Positions 18,152 through 26,756 of a stretch of DNA of 64,000 bases are shown here, one piece after another. The stretch comes from JAQBQB01 sp963757185 (GTDB taxonomy: Bacteria; Gemmatimonadota; Gemmatimonadetes; Gemmatimonadales; Gemmatimonadaceae), in assembly GCA_963757185.1 (NCBI GenBank), contig CAVWQI010000008.1, positions 248,001 to 312,000 on the forward strand, in the 5' to 3' direction. Under the pieces are notes generated by a model. It saw nothing but the letters and a program-made list of their open reading frames with translations, had not been told where the DNA came from and ran no database searches. A program made the position numbers and the translations under genes. How positions within the stretch are numbered: position 1 is the stretch's first letter; each line of letters begins with the position of its first letter.

Positions 18152-19899
18152 TGCTGCTCGCGTGGATGGCCTATGCCGTCCTCTTCGGCGCCTTCATGTA
18201 CGCCGCCGCGCTCGCCGCCGATCGCGTCGCCTCGACGTGGAATCACCCACGGCGTTTCGTGTGGGTCGTCGCGATTCTCGCTGTTGCGGCGGCGCCGCTC
18301 CTATTCGCGACGCGACCAGCCTCGCGCCTCGCCGCACCACCAGGTGAATCCACCGAATCGGCGCCGGTCGACGTCGATATCTCCGCCGGCGTGCTTCATA
18401 CCTCGCACGAGTCGATTCAGCGTCCCGGCCTGCCGGCGCGCATCGATCCTGTCGTCTCGGCCGCCGAGCCGTACATCGGCCGCGCATGGTTCGTCGCGTC
18501 GTTCGCCTGTTTCGTGCTCCTGCTGCGCGCGATGCTCGCCGTGCGCCGCGAGCGCGGCCGATGGCGTCCCGTCGACGTCGACGGAATTCGCGTGCTCGTC
18601 GCCGAGCAGACCGGTCCGGCCGTCGTCGGCGTTCTCGCGCCTGCCGTCGTGATTCCGCGCTGGGCGCTTGGCCTCGACGCCGAGGCACGGTCGCTGATGC
18701 TCAGTCACGAGTCCGAGCACATTCGGGCGCGCGATCCGCTGCTGCTGTTCATGGCCGCGTTCGCGACGATGCTTTTTCCATGGAACGCCGCACTCTGGCT
18801 TCTCGTGCGGCGCCTGCGCCTCGCGATCGAGATCGATTGCGACAGACGCGTCCTGCGGGTCTCCCCGGTAGAACGCGAGTACGGACTACTGCTGCTCACG
18901 GTCGGCGCGCATCGCGCCGAGCCGCTGCCGTTTGCCGCATCGCTCGCCGAGCGGCGGGGGCGGCCCTTTCTTGAGTGGAGGATCAAAGCAATGACGTCGA
19001 CGTCTCCGAAGTATCCCCGTCTGCTCTCACTCGCGTGCCTCACGCTCGCGATCGTGGCGACGACGGCCGCCGTCCGCGCTCCGCGTCCGCGCTCGTTGGT
19101 CGTAGACGCCGTCGCCACGCCGACGATGCGGATCGCCCCGGCCGCTCGCGCCGCTGCCTCCGCGATGTCGACGCCGGATGTGCCGCCCATTCGCGTGATG
19201 AAATCGTCGATCGACGCCGTCGCCGCCCTGCCGAATACTCCGTCGGTCGCGGCCCTCCCCGGACGGGAGAGGGCGCGCCTCAACCCGGACTCGCTCACCG
19301 TCGCCGAAATCCGCGCGATGATCGCGGCGCATCAGCCGACCGCGTTGGACGGAGATCCGAACATCAACACCATCACGCTCATCGTCGACGCGAGCGGCAA
19401 CTATGTCACGAGCCTCGCCGAAAAGCGTCCGTTCGTGACGATCGGCCCGGCGGATGGCGGCGGATTCCTCCTCGGTCGCGCGCGAAGCGGTGGGGCGGGC
19501 CCCGACGGAAGCGCGGGTTTTGGCGGCGGACGCGCCGGGCGAGGTGGCGTCACCGAAAGCCCGCCAAACCCGCCGGACACGGCGATGCGCATGCAACTCG
19601 CGATGGCAAAGGCGCAGCTCCAGAACCTGCTGACCAAGCTCGAGGGCGACACGATCTTTTTCGCGATGCGCACCGCCGTGCCGCGACCGGACGGCGCCGG
19701 CAATGTCGTTCAAATGGAGGACGGCCGCGGTGTTCTCGCCGGTCAGAAGCGCCTCGGCGACCTCGTCGGCCTGAACATGACGGCGCTCAATCAGCTGATC
19801 GACATGGAGAACGTGGAGTCCGTCCATGTCAGAACGTTCACCGACGGTCAGCTGGGCGCGACGGCGCTCCGTGTGTACGTCTTGCGATTCAAGCCGTGA
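18151..19899 (+). CDS. BlaR1/MecR1-like M56 membrane metallopeptidase
   Basis: A 582-residue membrane protein coupled to the BlaI-like gene. Hydrophobic segments lie at about residues 5-22, 36-53, 112-130 and 194-218. The zinc-protease motif is H186-E-S-E-H190, inside SLMLSHESEHIRARDPLLLF, as in BlaR1. The C-terminal half (after a further helix near 290) is not a penicillin-binding sensor domain; it is an Ala/Pro-rich region with a glycine-rich stretch (about 440-475) and a final alpha/beta-looking part. The signal sensed is therefore probably not a beta-lactam. The likely job is to inactivate the repressor on an envelope signal; this is family-based inference. Confidence 0.85.
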   Translation: MLLAWMAYAVLFGAFMYAAALAADRVASTWNHPRRFVWVVAILAVAAAPLLFATRPASRLAAPPGESTESAPVDVDISAGVLHTSHESIQRPGLPARIDPVVSAAEPYIGRAWFVASFACFVLLLRAMLAVRRERGRWRPVDVDGIRVLVAEQTGPAVVGVLAPAVVIPRWALGLDAEARSLMLSHESEHIRARDPLLLFMAAFATMLFPWNAALWLLVRRLRLAIEIDCDRRVLRVSPVEREYGLLLLTVGAHRAEPLPFAASLAERRGRPFLEWRIKAMTSTSPKYPRLLSLACLTLAIVATTAAVRAPRPRSLVVDAVATPTMRIAPAARAAASAMSTPDVPPIRVMKSSIDAVAALPNTPSVAALPGRERARLNPDSLTVAEIRAMIAAHQPTALDGDPNINTITLIVDASGNYVTSLAEKRPFVTIGPADGGGFLLGRARSGGAGPDGSAGFGGGRAGRGGVTESPPNPPDTAMRMQLAMAKAQLQNLLTKLEGDTIFFAMRTAVPRPDGAGNVVQMEDGRGVLAGQKRLGDLVGLNMTALNQLIDMENVESVHVRTFTDGQLGATALRVYVLRFKP

Positions 19900-19915
19900 G
19901 AGCGCTCACGGCCGG

Positions 19916-19943
19916 CTAGAGCGATAGCCCTAGAGCGATAGCC
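19916..19943. repeat. 14-bp tandem duplication at the 3' end of the HAD gene
   Basis: CTAGAGCGATAGCC occurs twice in a row, followed by a third partial copy (CCAGAGCG). The duplication spans the stop codon of the HAD gene, so its last codons plus stop (minus strand) are repeated just after the real stop. It lies in the gap between two convergent genes. Confidence 0.85.
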
Positions 19944-20544
19944 CCAGAGCGCTCAAGTCGGCGCGCAGCTTCTCGGCGTCCGCGAATTGAACCGTCCGAA
20001 TCCCGAGCGACGCGGCGGGCGCGAGGTTCTGTAGGCGGTCGTCGATGAACAGAGTGCGCACCGGATCCGCCTGCGTCATGCCGAGCACGCGCTCGTAGAT
20101 GTGCCGCGTCGGCTTGCGCACTCCGAGCCAGCAGGACGTGAAAAATGTCGGAAAGATGTCGCGCAGGCCGAACGAGTCGATGCGGTACCGGTTGAGCTCT
20201 TCGCTCTCGTTGTTCAGCGTCGCCAGCCGAACCTTCCCCGCCCGGACTAACTCTCGGGCGACGCCGATCGAATCCGGCCACGCCACGCTCTGCGCGAACA
20301 TGAACTTCTTGAAATCGTCCGCCGAAAAATTCCGCGGCGCGCAGAAGACCGTGACCGCGAGGTACTCATCGAGCGAGACCTCGCCGGACTCGAACGCGCC
20401 GACCATTTCCTCGTGGCGATACTGGAAGTCGTCGGCGTCGAGGCCGAACTTCGTCACCGCTTCGGCGCGCTGCTCGCGGTCCCAGGCGTTGGTTCCCAGC
20501 ACTCCGCCGACGTCGAACAGAACCAGATCGATCGCGCCGCTCAT
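19930..20544 (-). CDS. HAD-family hydrolase (epoxide-hydrolase N-domain-like phosphatase)
   Basis: A 204-residue haloacid-dehalogenase-fold enzyme. Motif I is LVLFDVGGVLGTNAW, a variant in which the second aspartate of DxD is replaced by Gly, as in the epoxide-hydrolase-N-terminal/YihX branch. Motif II is LATLNNES, motif III the lysine of GVRKPTRHIYERVL, and motif IV FIDDRLQNLAPA. Substrate is unknown. The start ATG overlaps the stop of the KynB-like gene (ATGA), so the two are co-translated. The 3' end is duplicated as a 14-bp tandem repeat. Confidence 0.85.
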   Translation of the reverse strand: MSGAIDLVLFDVGGVLGTNAWDREQRAEAVTKFGLDADDFQYRHEEMVGAFESGEVSLDEYLAVTVFCAPRNFSADDFKKFMFAQSVAWPDSIGVARELVRAGKVRLATLNNESEELNRYRIDSFGLRDIFPTFFTSCWLGVRKPTRHIYERVLGMTQADPVRTLFIDDRLQNLAPAASLGIRTVQFADAEKLRADLSALGLSL

Positions 20545-21170
20545 GCGATGAGCACGGCGCGCGCCGGCGCGCCATCCAGACCGGCGAGCCTGAGCGGGAG
20601 AACACGCAGGTCGTATCTCCCCGGCGGCGGCACCGACAGGTCGAGTCCTTCAACGATGATGACGCCGTGTCCGAGCAGCGTCCGGTGTGTCATGTGGTGG
20701 CCGGAGTGGAACTGCTCGATCGACATGTAGTCGATGCCGACGAGCTTCACGCCGAGCGACACGAGATACTCCGCGCCGTCGGGCGCGAGGTAGGTGTAGT
20801 CGCGGACGAAGTCGCGCTGGCGGATGAAGCCCGAGTTTCGCGTGCGGATCAAAACCCTCTGTTGTCCGGTAAGATCATGCGCGCGAAGGATGCTCTCGGT
20901 CACCGCGGGCGCGTCGTCGGGCACGGCGATCAGAATCGCTGGCCCCATCAGGACGTCGAGGTGGAGCGCGTCGACGGCGAGTCCACCCTCGAGGATGTGC
21001 TTCTGCGCGTCGACGTGGGTTCCCGTGTGCGACCCGAACGAGAGCAGCGAGACGTTCGAGCTGGCTCCCTTCGAAATCTCTTGCTGGGGTGAGATCGCGA
21101 TCTCGGGGTTGCCGGGGTACACGAGCCCCCCGTTCACGATAGGCAGTGAGACGTCGTAGATGGTCGGCAT
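20541..21170 (-). CDS. Cyclase/arylformamidase family metal-dependent hydrolase (KynB-like)
   Basis: A 209-residue protein of the PF04199 cyclase family, the same length as typical kynurenine formamidases. The metal-binding signature is SHTGTHVDAQKHILEGG (about residues 48-64), preceded by the N-terminal IYDVSLPIVNGGLVYPGNPEI. The C-terminal VGIDYMSIEQFHSGHHMTHRTLLGHGVIIVEGL also fits. Kynurenine formamidase opens N-formylkynurenine; no other tryptophan-degradation gene is present here, so another cyclic amide or ester is equally possible. I chose the ATG at 21170 by family length; the frame extends upstream without family features. Confidence 0.85.
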   Translation of the reverse strand: MPTIYDVSLPIVNGGLVYPGNPEIAISPQQEISKGASSNVSLLSFGSHTGTHVDAQKHILEGGLAVDALHLDVLMGPAILIAVPDDAPAVTESILRAHDLTGQQRVLIRTRNSGFIRQRDFVRDYTYLAPDGAEYLVSLGVKLVGIDYMSIEQFHSGHHMTHRTLLGHGVIIVEGLDLSVPPPGRYDLRVLPLRLAGLDGAPARAVLIA

Positions 21171-21270
21171 GGAAGCAAAGAAAGGTATCAGTGGCGGCCC
21201 AACTGTCCGACGCGCTGAAAGGAATCCGTAAAGCCCAAAACCGCCACTGGCCCCGGCCCTATCATATCGT

Positions 21271-23082
21271 ATGTATAGACGTATGCGTCGCTCCCCCCGC
21301 CTGGTCGGCACGGTCGCCCTTCTGGTCCTCGCGCTCGTGGTGTGCGCCGCGCTCACGTATCAGGCGTGGGACGCGGCGCGGTCGCAGCGTGCGATGGCCG
21401 AGCGGACTCTACAGGACTACGCCAAGATCACCGATTGGCAGTTGACGCAGCAGGCGAAGAACGCGTTCACCGGCCAGGTGGTCACGTCGCTCATCCAGCA
21501 GGCGTCGCGGCTGCAACCCGACTCCTTGCAGCGCACGCGCTACACGCCCGTCGAAGTCGGCGAGATCGCGCGCGACATGATGGGATGGTGCAAATGTCTC
21601 GACGGGGTGCAGTACTTCTTCCGCTACGATTGGCGGGACTCGACCTTCCGCACGACCGACACCGACGTCCCCGACGCCGACCTGGCGCGCGTGCGCGATA
21701 CCATGGTCGCGTACGTGAACGACATGGCTCTGCCGGATCGCGGCGTCGTGCACTTCGTGACTCCAGACGGCCAGGCAATGCGCCAGTCAGCCGTAATTCT
21801 CACGAACGACTCGTACGTCATGCTGTTCGACGAGCGCAGCAAACCTCTCCAGCTCGTCGTCTTCGTCGTCGCGCGCGACATACGGCGTCGCCTCCCGGTC
21901 GAGCTGTACGGCTACGTGACCGACCCGGAGCCGTTCCTGCGTCCCGTTTTCGCCGACATTCGAGGAAAGCACGGCACGGCGAGCTCGCTCCTACCAGAAG
22001 CGCTGATTCATGACTTCCCGATCGACTCGATTCTGTCGATCTCCGTGACGACCGCGAACGGCAAAGACGTGTACCGCTCGCCCGGCTGGGTGGCCCAAAC
22101 GTACAGCGCGGTGTCGGCCGTCGAGCCGAATTTCGGGCGCCTCAAGATGCGGGTGAGCCTGAACAAGGCTTTCGCGCCGCAGCTCGTCGTCGGCGGCTTG
22201 CCGGACTCCCGGCTGCCGATTCTCGTCGCGCTGTTCGTGCTGGCCGCGGGACTGCTGACCGTCGCCGTCGTCCAACTGCGACGCCAGCAACAGCTGGCCC
22301 GTCTCCGCACCGAGTTCGTGTCGGGCGTGTCGCACGAGCTGCGCACGCCCCTCGCTCAAATCCGCTGGTTCGCCGAGCTCCTCCACCTTGGCAAGCTTCG
22401 CACGGACGAAGAGCGCGAACGGTCGGCGGGAATCATCGACCAGGAAGCGCGGCGGCTCACGTATCTCGTCGAGAACGTGCTCAACTTCTCGCGCGCGGAG
22501 AAGGGAACGAACCGCGTGTCGCCGGAGCCGGCGGAGATCGATCGCGAAATTCAGGAATCGCTCGATCTGTTCGCGCCGCTCGCGCGCGCCCGCGGCATGA
22601 CGATTCGCGCGACGCTCGGGATCACCGCGATGATGCGCGTGGATCGCAACGCGCTGCGCCAGATCCTGCTCAACTTGCTCGACAACGCCGCGAAGTACGG
22701 ACCGTCTGGGCAGACGATCACGGTCGGCTCGCAGATCGTCGGCGACCGCGCGCGGATTTGGGTCGAAGACGAAGGCCCCGGAATTCCGCGCGACGATCGC
22801 GTGCGCGTCTGGGAGCCGTACGTCCGTCTCAACCGCGACGCGGAATCGTCCACCGGCGGCAGCGGCATCGGACTGTCGGTCGTCCGCGAGCTCGTGCTGC
22901 TTCACGGCGGCCGCACGCGTGTCGAGTCGTCGCCCGGCGGCGGCGCGCGCGTCGTGGTCGAGCTGCCGCTCAACCAACAGGAATCGTCGGAGTCCTCACC
23001 CCCATCGTCTTCCGCCGATCAATCGCAGCCCCCCCCGACTCCCCCTCCCCCTCCCAACTCGCAACTTCAGGTGGTCCCATGA
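21271..23082 (+). CDS. Two-component sensor histidine kinase
   Basis: A 603-residue membrane kinase. Helix 1 (about residues 12-32) and helix 2 (about 312-335) enclose a roughly 280-residue periplasmic sensor with no domain I recognise. The kinase core has the phospho-acceptor H355 in SHELRTPLAQIRWF, the N-box LLNLLDNAAKYGP, the G1 box VEDEGPGIP and G2 GGSGIGLSVVREL. The C-terminus is a Ser/Pro-rich tail (about 570-600). An ATG four codons later is an alternative start. The stop overlaps the regulator start (ATGA). AT-rich hexamers (TATCAT at 21260-21265) sit just before the start, so a very short leader is possible. Confidence 0.93.
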   Translation: MYRRMRRSPRLVGTVALLVLALVVCAALTYQAWDAARSQRAMAERTLQDYAKITDWQLTQQAKNAFTGQVVTSLIQQASRLQPDSLQRTRYTPVEVGEIARDMMGWCKCLDGVQYFFRYDWRDSTFRTTDTDVPDADLARVRDTMVAYVNDMALPDRGVVHFVTPDGQAMRQSAVILTNDSYVMLFDERSKPLQLVVFVVARDIRRRLPVELYGYVTDPEPFLRPVFADIRGKHGTASSLLPEALIHDFPIDSILSISVTTANGKDVYRSPGWVAQTYSAVSAVEPNFGRLKMRVSLNKAFAPQLVVGGLPDSRLPILVALFVLAAGLLTVAVVQLRRQQQLARLRTEFVSGVSHELRTPLAQIRWFAELLHLGKLRTDEERERSAGIIDQEARRLTYLVENVLNFSRAEKGTNRVSPEPAEIDREIQESLDLFAPLARARGMTIRATLGITAMMRVDRNALRQILLNLLDNAAKYGPSGQTITVGSQIVGDRARIWVEDEGPGIPRDDRVRVWEPYVRLNRDAESSTGGSGIGLSVVRELVLLHGGRTRVESSPGGGARVVVELPLNQQESSESSPPSSSADQSQPPPTPPPPPNSQLQVVP

Positions 23083-23843
23083 CGTACGCTACCATGGCAG
23101 AGAAACGGCCGTCGACGACCGACAGCTACGCGGCACAGCTCCCAACGCCAATGGCTCGAATTCTCATCGTCGAGGACAACGTCAACCTCGCATACGGCCT
23201 TCGCACGGGCCTGGAGATCGAGGGTTACGATGTGCAGGTCGCCGAAAACGGCGAGACGGGTCTCGAGCGTGCACGCGCCTGGGGACCGGACCTCGTCATG
23301 CTCGACCTGATGCTCCCGGGGATGGACGGCTACCGTGTCCTCAAGACGCTGCGCGAGGCCGGCTCGGATGTTCCGGTGCTGATCCTCACCGCGCGTGGCG
23401 AGGAGGCTGACAAAGTGCTCGGCTTCCGGCTCGGCGCGGACGACTACGTGACGAAGCCCTGCGGCGTGCTCGAGCTGCTCGCGCGCGTCGGTGCGTTGCT
23501 GCGCCGATCGCGATTGGCTGACCAACGCTCGCACGCGTCGGACGCGGTCGAGAAATTCGGCACGGTGGAGATCAATCCGTCGTCGCGCACGGTGACGAAG
23601 AGCGGAATGCCCGTAGGTCTGAGTCCGAAGGAGTTCGATCTGCTGCTGGCGCTCGTGCGCCGCCGGGGCGCCGTGGCGTCGCGGGTCGAGCTGCTGCGCG
23701 AGGTGTGGGGGCACCGGGTCGAGGTGATGACGCGGACGGTGGACATTCACATCGCGGAGCTGCGGAGAAAGATCGAGGATGATCCCTCGCAGCCGCGGCA
23801 CATTCTCACCGTATGGAAGGCGGGGTACCGCCTCGAAGCCTGA
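23079..23843 (+). CDS. OmpR/PhoB-type response regulator
   Basis: A 254-residue DNA-binding regulator, partner of the upstream kinase. An N-terminal extension of about 24 residues precedes ARILIVEDNVNLAYGLR. The receiver has the phosphorylated Asp at about residue 76 (MLDLMLPGMDGY), the Thr in LILTARGEE and the Lys in DDYVTKPCG. The C-terminal winged helix contains LSPKEFDLLLALVRRRG, MTRTVDIHIAELRRKIEDD and HILTVWKAGYRLEA. The ATG at 23079 overlaps the kinase stop by four bases; an ATG at 23151 would give a protein without the extension. An intrinsic terminator follows 120 bases downstream. Confidence 0.93.
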   Translation: MTYATMAEKRPSTTDSYAAQLPTPMARILIVEDNVNLAYGLRTGLEIEGYDVQVAENGETGLERARAWGPDLVMLDLMLPGMDGYRVLKTLREAGSDVPVLILTARGEEADKVLGFRLGADDYVTKPCGVLELLARVGALLRRSRLADQRSHASDAVEKFGTVEINPSSRTVTKSGMPVGLSPKEFDLLLALVRRRGAVASRVELLREVWGHRVEVMTRTVDIHIAELRRKIEDDPSQPRHILTVWKAGYRLEA

Positions 23844-23894
23844 GGTCTCGGCGCTCAGGGCTCAGGGCCCGTTCTTCGTCCTAGTCGCATGGCT

Positions 23895-24066
23895 TGAATC
23901 GCGGACGCGGGAGCGAGCCCTGCCTCGAGCATGAGCCTGAGCATGAGCTGTGAGAAACAGCTAACAACGGGCGACCGGCGCGGGGCGCTGGTCGCCCGTT
24001 TTTTTGGGCTCCCGGCTCTTGCTCACGCCCTGGCTCCCGGCCGGGCTCGGGCAAGAGACCCAGATG
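23895..24066. repeat. Interspersed palindromic element, copy 2 (divergent, with inserted hairpin)
   Basis: The left arm CGAGCCCTGCCTCGAGCATG (from about 23914) and its GAGCNN continuation match the other copies. The right arm (about 24005-24051) has diverged to GGCTCCCGG repeats ending CCGGGCTCG. The terminal CATCTCGG is degenerate on the left; the right end reads CCAGATG. The loop holds a separate, strong intrinsic terminator. The copy fills the 393-base gap between the response regulator and the next membrane protein, together with a degenerate GCTCAGG heptamer repeat just after the stop. Confidence 0.75.
23966..24005 (+). terminator. Rho-independent terminator
   Basis: Stem CGGGCGACC-GGCGC paired with GCGCT-GGTCGCCCG around a GGG loop, followed by seven T. 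It ends the kinase/regulator transcript and lies inside the loop of palindromic element copy 2. Confidence 0.9.
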
Positions 24067-24236
24067 TTCGCACGCGGCGTCGATAGCAACCGTCATCTCG
24101 GCGAGGGCGGGGGAGTGCCGTTTCGGCCGTTCTGATCGTCCGGGTGATGTCGGATCCCGGGGACTGGCGCCAGAATGCTGGTTAGACATCTTTGTAGAGC
24201 CCTGGGCGCCTCCCCCGACTCAATGCGAGGATCGGC

Positions 24237-24983
24237 ATGAGCGAACCAATGTTCCGCCCGCGTTCGGCGATCGAGATCGTTGACGCGGGCTTCTCGATCT
24301 ACCGCGCGCACTTCGCGACGCTCGCGGCGATTTGGGTCGTGTTGCTTGGTCCGTTCCACGTCGCGGGGGCCCTCATCGGAGGGCCCCTCGGCGAAACAAT
24401 CTCGAACCTGTCGGGATTCGCGATGCCCGTCGCCGTCGGCGCCACGGTCGCCGTCGTATCCGACGCGATGCACGACCGTCCGGTCAGCATCGGCGGTGCG
24501 TTCGGTCAAATCGCGGGTCGAGGGGGAACGCTCGTCGTCGTCTCGTTCGTACAGGGCCTGCTCACCTTTCTCGGCATGCTTCTCCTGATCGTGCCGGGCG
24601 TCGTCGCGATGTGCTGGACGTTCGCCGCGCCGATGGCCGTCGTGGTCGAGCGCGTGAGCGGTACGGCGGGTGCGATCGGCCGCTCGAGGCAGCTGGCGCG
24701 AGGGCAATTCTGGCACATTCTTGGCACGCTCGCGCTGTCGTGGCTCATCGTTGGCGTGCTGGTAATCGCGGCCGCGGTCGGCATCGGCTTCACCGAGCGA
24801 TTCACCGGCCTGAATGAGGTGATCAGCGGCGTCCTCTTCGCGTGGGCCTTCATTCTGGCGATGCCCGTTGCCGGCACAGCGAGCGGCGTTCTCTATTTCG
24901 ATATTCGCGTCCGCAATGACGCGTACGACGTCGAGCGTCTGGCGCAGGAACTCGACGAGAGTGCGGCGGCCGTGAATACGTAG
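24237..24983 (+). CDS. Multi-pass membrane protein (glycerophosphoryl-diester-phosphodiesterase membrane-domain-like)
   Basis: A 248-residue integral membrane protein with about six hydrophobic segments (for example residues 28-50, 62-80, 98-118, 120-142, 155-185 and 195-220). The opening FRPRSAIEIVDAGFSIYRAHFATLAAIWVVLLGP and the central VVERVSGTAGAIGRSRQLARGQFWHILGTL fit the membrane-anchor family found in YciC-like proteins and in the membrane domain of some glycerophosphodiesterases. No catalytic motif is visible and there is no operon partner. The function is unknown. Confidence 0.6.
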   Translation: MSEPMFRPRSAIEIVDAGFSIYRAHFATLAAIWVVLLGPFHVAGALIGGPLGETISNLSGFAMPVAVGATVAVVSDAMHDRPVSIGGAFGQIAGRGGTLVVVSFVQGLLTFLGMLLLIVPGVVAMCWTFAAPMAVVVERVSGTAGAIGRSRQLARGQFWHILGTLALSWLIVGVLVIAAAVGIGFTERFTGLNEVISGVLFAWAFILAMPVAGTASGVLYFDIRVRNDAYDVERLAQELDESAAAVNT

Positions 24984-25005
24984 GGGATTTCCAGGCTGGA
25001 GGGAT

Positions 25006-25033
25006 CCGGTCTCCGGTCTCCGGTCTCCGGTAT
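25006..25033. repeat. CCGGTCT heptamer tandem repeat
   Basis: Three exact CCGGTCT units and one variant (CCGGTAT), 22 bases after the stop of the membrane protein gene and 28 bases before palindromic element copy 3. Same period and similar bases as the GGTCTCA array beside copy 1. Confidence 0.9.
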
Positions 25034-25061
25034 CGGTCTGGGGTCGCCCCGGGGCGGCGGG

Positions 25062-25217
25062 CATCTCGGATCCGGTAGCGAGCCCTGCCTCGAGCATGAG
25101 CCTAAGCGGGAGCTGTGAGCGAGCAACCGGCCGCTCATACCGGTCTGTACCCTCGTCGGCTCAAGGCTCCTGCTTAGGCTCCCGCTCAATGCAGGGCTCG
25201 GGACAACCTCCGAGATG
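25062..25217. repeat. Interspersed palindromic element, copy 3 (best preserved)
   Basis: Ends are a perfect 9-base inverted repeat, CATCTCGGA (25062-25070) and TCCGAGATG (25209-25217). Inner arms of about 42 bases (25079-25120 and 25158-25199) pair nearly throughout. Both arms carry the variant GAGCCTAAGC in complementary position, whereas copy 1 has GAGCTTGAGC in both arms: a covariation that supports a folded structure. The loop is unrelated to the other copies. It sits in the 397-base gap before the amidohydrolase gene; the rest of that gap shows nothing else recognisable. Confidence 0.9.
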
Positions 25218-25380
25218 TCCGCGTGGCCGGAGAGAGTCTCCACCGTTATCTCGCCGCTCGGAACTCAACGCATACACCGCTGCGGTCGATCAGACGAAGC
25301 CGAGATATCCAGCCTCGGCTGAGCCTTGTGCGGATCCGTTCCGCCCGAAAGCTTTGCGCTGTCTCCCTCCTCGGAATTCA

Positions 25381-26718
25381 ATGCGTCCCCACCCCACGTT
25401 CATCGCAGCCGCGGCTCTCATCGTCGCCGCGGCCACGTCTCTCGATGCGCAGGAGCTCAAGGGTTCCGGCACCGTCGCGCTTCGCGCCGCTCGGCTCATC
25501 GATGGCACGGGCGGAGCCGCGGTCACGAACGGCGTCGTCGTGGTGACCGACGACAAGATCGTCGCCGTCGGGAAACAGGGCGCGGTGACGATTCCAGCCG
25601 GAGCGAAGCTCGTGGATCTTGGCGACGTCACGCTGTTGCCGGGCTTCATCGACGCTCACACCCATATCATCGGACGCGAACTGGCGGATCCGCAGGCCAA
25701 CGACGCCGCGGTCCGCGACTATCAGGCAACAGGCGCGATCATCGGCGTCGCGAACGCGCAGAAGACATTGCTCGCCGGATTCACGACGATCCGCAACGTC
25801 GGCGCGCCGGACTTCGACGACATGGCGCTGCGGAAAGCGGTGAACGAGGGGAACGTGATCGGCCCGCGCATGCAGAACGCGGGGCACGCCATCGGCATCA
25901 CGGGAGGTCATTGCGACGAGAACGGATTTCGCCCCGGATTGATGGACGGCAACCCGATGCTCGGCATCGCCGACGGCCCCGATCAGATTCGCGCGGCGGT
26001 GCGCTATCAGGCGAAGTACGGCGCCGACGTCATCAAGATGTGCGCGACGGGCGGTGTGCTGTCCGAGGGCGACGCGGTCGGCGTACAGCAGTACACCTAC
26101 GAGGAGATGAAGGCGCTCGTCGACGAAGCGACGAAGCTCGAGCGCAAGGTCGCGGCGCACGCGCACGGCGCGGAAGGCATCAAGACCGCGGTGCGCGCCG
26201 GCGTGTCGTCGATCGAGCACGGCTCATTCCTCGACGAAGAGGGCGCGCGGCTCATGGTGCAGCACGGCACGTACCTCGTGCCGACGCTGAGCGCCGGCGA
26301 AGCCGCCGTTCGCGCCGCGGACGCCGGAATTCTCAAGGGTCTGCGAGCGCAGAAAGCGCGTGCGGCGGCCGCCGCGATGAAGAACGGCGTCAAGATCGCC
26401 GTGAAGGACGGCGTGCCGATCGCGCTCGGCACCGACGCCGGCGTCGGCGCGCACGGCACCAACGGGCACGAATTCACCTTGATGGTCGAGTGGGGCGGAA
26501 TGACGCCGATGCAATCCATCGTCGCCGGCACGATGAGCGGCGCCAAGCTGCTCGGCTGGGACAAGCAGATCGGATCGCTCGCACCCGGGAAGTGGGCCGA
26601 CGTCGTCGCCGTGCCGGGCGATCCGCTCCAGGACATTCACGTCATGGAGCGCCCCGTGTTCGTGATGAAGAACGGGTACGTCTACAAGAGTACGTCCGTG
26701 GCGCCCGCGCTGCCGTAG
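25381..26718 (+). CDS. Exported amidohydrolase (imidazolonepropionase/prolidase-like)
   Basis: A 445-residue TIM-barrel metal hydrolase with a signal peptide (residues 1-21, ending SLDAQ). Metal-site motifs in order: PGFIDAHTHIIG (about residues 89-100), the lysine of DVIKMCATGG, VAAHAHGAEGIKTAV, SSIEHGSFLDEEGA and GTDAGVGAHGTNGHEF. These match secreted Xaa-Pro dipeptidase-like/imidazolonepropionase-related amidohydrolases that cleave dipeptides or small amides in the periplasm. The ATG at 25381 directly precedes the signal peptide. It is a single gene, followed by palindromic element copy 4. Confidence 0.9.
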   Translation: MRPHPTFIAAAALIVAAATSLDAQELKGSGTVALRAARLIDGTGGAAVTNGVVVVTDDKIVAVGKQGAVTIPAGAKLVDLGDVTLLPGFIDAHTHIIGRELADPQANDAAVRDYQATGAIIGVANAQKTLLAGFTTIRNVGAPDFDDMALRKAVNEGNVIGPRMQNAGHAIGITGGHCDENGFRPGLMDGNPMLGIADGPDQIRAAVRYQAKYGADVIKMCATGGVLSEGDAVGVQQYTYEEMKALVDEATKLERKVAAHAHGAEGIKTAVRAGVSSIEHGSFLDEEGARLMVQHGTYLVPTLSAGEAAVRAADAGILKGLRAQKARAAAAAMKNGVKIAVKDGVPIALGTDAGVGAHGTNGHEFTLMVEWGGMTPMQSIVAGTMSGAKLLGWDKQIGSLAPGKWADVVAVPGDPLQDIHVMERPVFVMKNGYVYKSTSVAPALP

Positions 26719-26756
26719 ACGGCGCAGCAGTTCGTGGCTTCCGTCTGGGCGGCGAA

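Noticed and set aside
21260..21290. Divergent promoter pair from the TATCAT/TATGAT hexamers between the KynB-like and kinase genes
   Set aside because: Only -10-like boxes are present; no acceptable -35 at 16-18 bases on either strand, so not listed as a feature. A 9-bp inverted repeat CAGTGGCGG/CCGCCACTG at 21189/21241 was noted, but its role is unclear.
23881..24189. Possible 102-residue minus-strand gene
   Set aside because: It translates the palindromic element and has the same meaningless SCSRQGS stretch as frames through the other copies.
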